Position numbers and translations under genes: made by a program. Positions 8,129-10,842 of a DNA stretch of 10,842 nucleotides are shown piece by piece (within the stretch, counting starts at the first letter, position 1; the number at the start of each line of letters is the position of its first letter). The stretch is taken from assembly GCA_004151065.3 (NCBI GenBank), contig NWUY0300106040.1, positions 11,453-22,294 on the forward strand. Direction: 5' to 3'. The DNA comes from Larix sibirica. Lineage: Eukaryota; Streptophyta; Pinopsida; Pinales; Pinaceae. A model generated the notes under the pieces. That model saw nothing but the letters and a program-made list of their open reading frames with translations. It had not been told where the DNA came from and searched no databases.

Positions 8129-8939
8129 CCCTCATTTCTACGTCTGCAGGCTGTATAGGCTGAAGCAGGAGCAAAAGGGGAGCTTGTTTGCTTCATATCT
8201 CAAAATCATCCATGGAAGCCTTGACCTCCAGGTATGATGTCAGATCCTGTGCAGTCATTTAATCCTTATTGGAATAATCCAAAGATACCACAAGAACCAA
8301 AAGCATCCCAACCCTCATACCCTCCTATTCCCTAACAAACTTGGACACCTCTGTATCCACAAAACACCCCTTGGAAAACAAATTTGAGAAATATGACCTT
8401 TGGAAACCAACAAGATGCTTATATGTAGCCTCATCAGTTTCAATTCTCACTTGTGCAATCACTTGTGCAGCCACCTACCCAACCTCAACTAACACTACCC
8501 CTGGGAAACACACCCCCTAGGAAACTACTTCCTGCAAAGCCCATCCCTAAGCCCGATAATAAAGTTGTGCAGCCAATATTGGCTATAGAACCGATGAATT
8601 ATCCCACATATTCCATTTCCTCCATAGAATTCCATGATATACAATTGCGTTCTAGGAGGAATATGAATAAGACTGCATCTCTTATAATCATAGAGGAGGA
8701 TATTCAAAAAATATCATAAATTATACCAGATCAACCAAAGGAAAATGTCCCTCCCTCCCCTCCCATGAAGCCACAACTAGAAGAGGAACAACAACAGCCA
8801 CCATATTCTGAGAAGCTAAACATAAACAAACCTTTGACTCAACCATAATTTGAAGATCCCACTGTTTCAATATATTAAGGACATCCCTATTTACTCTAAA
8901 GCTATCAGGGAGTTAGGCCTCGGAAGGCCAAGAAGAAAA

Positions 8940-9365
8940 TGAAAAGATCCACAAATAGTCCATGTTATTGGTGAAATAGCATATTTAATGATGGGAAACA
9001 CTCTTGCTGCTAAATATACAGATCCTAGTAGTCTTGTGGTGAAAGTACAAATAAATTATGTCTCTCTCCCTAACATACTGATAGATTTGGGAGCTTCCAT
9101 CAATGTGATCACAAAGAAGACAATGGAAATATTGGGGCTCACAAATATAAGGCCAACTAATATTGTGTTGCACTTAGTTTATCAATCTTTTGTTAGACCA
9201 GAGGGGATCATTGATGATGTTTTCATTTCTGTAGACTCATAGGAGTACCCTGTAGATTTCATGGTCATGCAGACTAAGTCAAATCTAGGGGGATACCCTC
9301 TAATTCTTGGTCGACCTTGGTTGGCCATTGCTAACACTTATATTGGCTACAGATCAAGAAACATG
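8940..9365 (+). other. Retroviral-type aspartic protease domain
   Basis: The active-site motif reads ILIDLGASINVITKK, with the catalytic Asp at about 9084. D-L-G-A-S replaces the D-S/T-G-A of other groups and is typical of Athila-like plant elements. The flanking segment YPLILGRPWLA (about 9294-9326) is the conserved region near the domain end. Stops at 8940 and 9240 break it. The enzyme would cut Gag-Pol into mature proteins as a dimer. Confidence 0.8.
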
Positions 9366-9818
9366 AGTGTCTCCTATGGCAATGATGTCAAATAACTGAC
9401 ACTTTATCCTCCTTCCAAACCAAGTATAGGATAGGAAATTCCACTGTGGCCATATGGTTAAAAAACAGAGGAATATGATAATATGCATCAACTCTTTGTA
9501 ATAGAACAATTCCTTGCTAGAAATGAACAAATAGAAGATGACACATTCAACCAATTCCTGGTAAATTCTTGTACTGCATCCACAAAAACATCTGAAAATT
9601 TGAATTCTCTATTTAACTATGTTACCCAAAACAATATCTCATTAACCAGTTCCTCCAATTCTAAGATAATTCCAAATCCTCTCATCGATACAACAATTGC
9701 TTCCATTAAAGAAGTGGAGATTGAACTAGGGAAGAAGCTAAATATCAGTGCTACATTGACATAGCAACATGTATACAAGCTCATTACGGTGTTGCATAAA
9801 CAAAAATAGTCATTTTCT
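9366..9818 (+). other. Linker between protease and reverse transcriptase
   Basis: The pol frame continues with stops at 9393, 9432, 9459, 9762 and 9807. The longest clean run (9483-9761) is rich in Asn, Ser and Thr, with VEIELGKKLNIS near its end. No domain is recognised. Variable linkers at this place are usual in Ty3/gypsy polyproteins. Confidence 0.6.
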
Positions 9819-10583
9819 TTGCACTATAGACACATGAAGGGTTGCCATATTGAATTATGTACACACCATATCTACACCAAATACGAGTGCAGACCAATCA
9901 GAAAACTGCAACGCATAATGAATCATACATTACGAGAGGTAGTCAAAGAGGAACTTAAAAAATTGTTGGCTGCAAATTTCATTTATCCCATCTCAGACAG
10001 CAAATGGGTCTCCCCACTCATTATAGTTCCCAATAAGAATGATAAATGTCCCATTTGTTTGGACTGTAGGGGGATAAGTGAGGCAACTCAGAAGGACCAT
10101 TTTATGTTTCTTTTCATTGATCAAGTATTGGATACACTCACTAGAAATAAACACTTCTCCGTCCTCGATGGATTCAATGGGTACAATAAGATCAATATAG
10201 CACTATAATACCAGGAAAAGACAACATTCACCTGTCCATGGGGGACATTTGCATACCGAGTTCTTCCTTTCAAATTATGCAATGCCCCTCCTACATTCCA
10301 ACACACAGTCCTCAACATGTTTGCATATATGATTCATTAAAGAATGGAGGCCTATATGGATGACTTTACCTATAATGGAGAATAATTTGATTAAGCTATT
10401 GATAACTTGGAAAAAGTGCTTATGAGGTCTTAGGAAGTAAACCTCTATCTAAGAAGTGAAAAGTGCAAAATGTTGTTTACAGAGGGAGTTGTGTTGGGCC
10501 ATCTCATTTCACTCGAAGGTATCAAAGTAGACCCAACAAAAATACAGGTAATTCACAGCCTGTCAGTGCCCCAAACACATAAA
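9819..10583 (+). other. Reverse transcriptase domain
   Basis: The RT would copy element RNA into DNA. Visible motifs are VKEELKKLLAANFIYPISDS with SKWVSPLIIVPNKN (Trp at about 10005), then ICLDCRG, KDHFMFLFIDQVLD, and motif A FSVLDGFNGYN (catalytic Asp at 10167). After these come QEKTTFTCPWGTFAYRVLPF, LCNAPPTFQ, the YMDDF box (10353-10367, Asp at 10359 and 10362) and the VVLGHLIS segment. All three catalytic Asp residues remain. Stops at 10206, 10338, 10383, 10392 and 10431 break it. The order and motifs are those of Ty3/gypsy RT, closest to the Athila-like type. Confidence 0.9.
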
Positions 10584-10586
10584 TAG

Positions 10587-10842
10587 GTACGTAGCTTTAT
10601 TGTTTATGCATGCTTTTATGGAATATTTGTGCAGAAGTTTTCAAAAAATTTATGTCATCTAGTTCTGTTGATGTTAAAAAAAGAAGAATTTGAGTGGTTT
10701 GATTCCTGCCAAATATTCTGGGAAACATTAAAACAAAAAGTATCGACAACACCTGTCCTAAGAGGGCCCAATTGGTCTCTTGCAACGGTAAGAATCCATT
10801 TACTAGAACTTCTTGAACTTCCACTTTCGAAAATACAAATAA
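10587..10842 (+). other. Start of RT connection/RNase H domain, cut by window edge
   Basis: After the TAG at 10584 the pol frame is open to the edge (85 codons). It begins VRSFIVYACFYGIFVQKFSK, the usual post-RT segment. Next come FEWFDSCQIFWETLKQKV and TTPVLRGPNW, which precede the RNase H catalytic Asp in this family. The sequence ends before the catalytic residues can be judged. Confidence 0.8.

Larger units (their letters stand above)
6809..8845 (+). pseudogene. gag pseudogene (capsid and nucleocapsid), 14 in-frame stops
   Basis: Gag would form the virus-like particle and package element RNA in the cytoplasm. One frame runs through the whole segment with no net indel, broken by 14 stops: 6929, 7049, 7265, 7442, 7655, 7982, 8000, 8012, 8021, 8156, 8222, 8333, 8426 and 8717. 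The N-terminal part is unrecognisable. The capsid-type retrotransposon gag domain runs from about 7346 (LPNFHG) through FDVLCRIYDY, ALCWFM (Trp at 7490), FLDKYQEYF and ESLEEYVEVF to MLLRGI. A damaged zinc knuckle follows at 8039-8128, then a Pro/Gln-rich linker to about 8845. No ATG fits the N-terminus in this frame; the first in-frame ATG is at 7205. The stops at 7442 and 7655 sit where Gln is expected, consistent with CAG to TAG. Confidence 0.85.
5041..10842 (+). mobile_element. Decayed Ty3/gypsy (Athila-like) LTR retrotransposon, 3' end outside window
   Basis: The order is putative 5' LTR, tRNA-Asp-type primer-binding site, gag with a zinc knuckle, protease, reverse transcriptase and RNase H, all on the + strand. 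Protease-RT-RNase H with no integrase before RT is the Ty3/gypsy order; Ty1/copia elements place integrase first. The tRNA-Asp primer and D-L-G-A-S protease point to the Athila-like, non-chromodomain plant group. Integrase, any extra ORF, the polypurine tract and the 3' LTR would lie to the right. The coding part has 27 in-frame stops and one frame change, so this copy is not autonomous. The left limit is uncertain because there is no second LTR to compare. Confidence 0.85.
8838..10842 (+). pseudogene. pol pseudogene (protease, RT, partial RNase H), 13 in-frame stops
   Basis: Pol supplies the enzymes for polyprotein maturation and reverse transcription. A single frame, shifted relative to gag at about 8838-8850, runs to the window edge with no further indel. 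It is broken by 13 stops: 8940, 9240, 9393, 9432, 9459, 9762, 9807, 10206, 10338, 10383, 10392, 10431 and 10584. Recognisable parts in order are a conserved pre-protease segment (LKIPLFQYIKDIPIY, from about 8850), the protease, a poorly conserved linker (9366-9818), RT, and the start of RNase H. Integrase is not reached. Catalytic motifs of protease and RT are still readable, so decay shows more in stops than in loss of alignment. Confidence 0.88.

Noticed and set aside
8525-10824. Minus-strand open frames at 8525-8707, 8985-9173, 9354-9554, 10121-10318 and 10597-10824
   Set aside because: All lie opposite recognisable gag-pol coding sequence on the + strand and show no family of their own.
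1-10842. tRNA or rRNA genes
   Set aside because: No B-box-like GGTTCGAATCC with a matching acceptor stem and no rRNA-like stretch was found; the tRNA-Asp match is only the 19-base primer-binding site.

Overview
The window looks like AT-rich, gene-poor plant nuclear DNA. The evidence is a long, decayed Ty3/gypsy LTR retrotransposon on the + strand, whose tRNA-Asp-type primer-binding site and D-L-G-A-S protease motif are typical of plant Athila-like elements. Long intergenic stretches, old eroded repeats and no intact gene suggest a large-genome seed plant, possibly a gymnosperm, but the lineage is an inference. I found no bacterial, CRISPR or tRNA/rRNA features and no intact host gene.

Layout. 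Positions 166-834 hold two diverged copies of one minisatellite block with the same order of unit lengths (39, 44/45, then 70 bp). Positions 835-2052 are AT-rich with only a doubtful minus-strand coding trace (1372-1574). Positions 2053-2150 are a 49-bp tandem duplication, followed by an AT microsatellite. Positions 2907-3992 carry weak, broken minus-strand open stretches that I do not recognise, with a G-rich hairpin inside. Positions 4021-5040 show nothing convincing.

From about 5041 to the right edge lies the retrotransposon: a putative 5' LTR (left end uncertain, right end near 6584), a mutated tRNA-Asp primer-binding site (6588-6606), a short leader, then gag (6809-8845) and pol (8838 to the edge) in the order gag, protease, reverse transcriptase, RNase H. 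Integrase and the 3' LTR would lie beyond the window. In life the gag product would form the particle, the protease would mature the polyprotein, and RT/RNase H would copy the RNA from a tRNA-Asp primer. This copy cannot do so: I count 27 in-frame stop codons, and only one frame change over about 4 kb.

The most informative result is this decay pattern. There are many nonsense changes and almost no indels, TAG is the commonest stop, and the primer-binding site differs from the tRNA only by transitions. This fits a copy silenced and eroded by cytosine deamination. I did not find a convincing new biological system.
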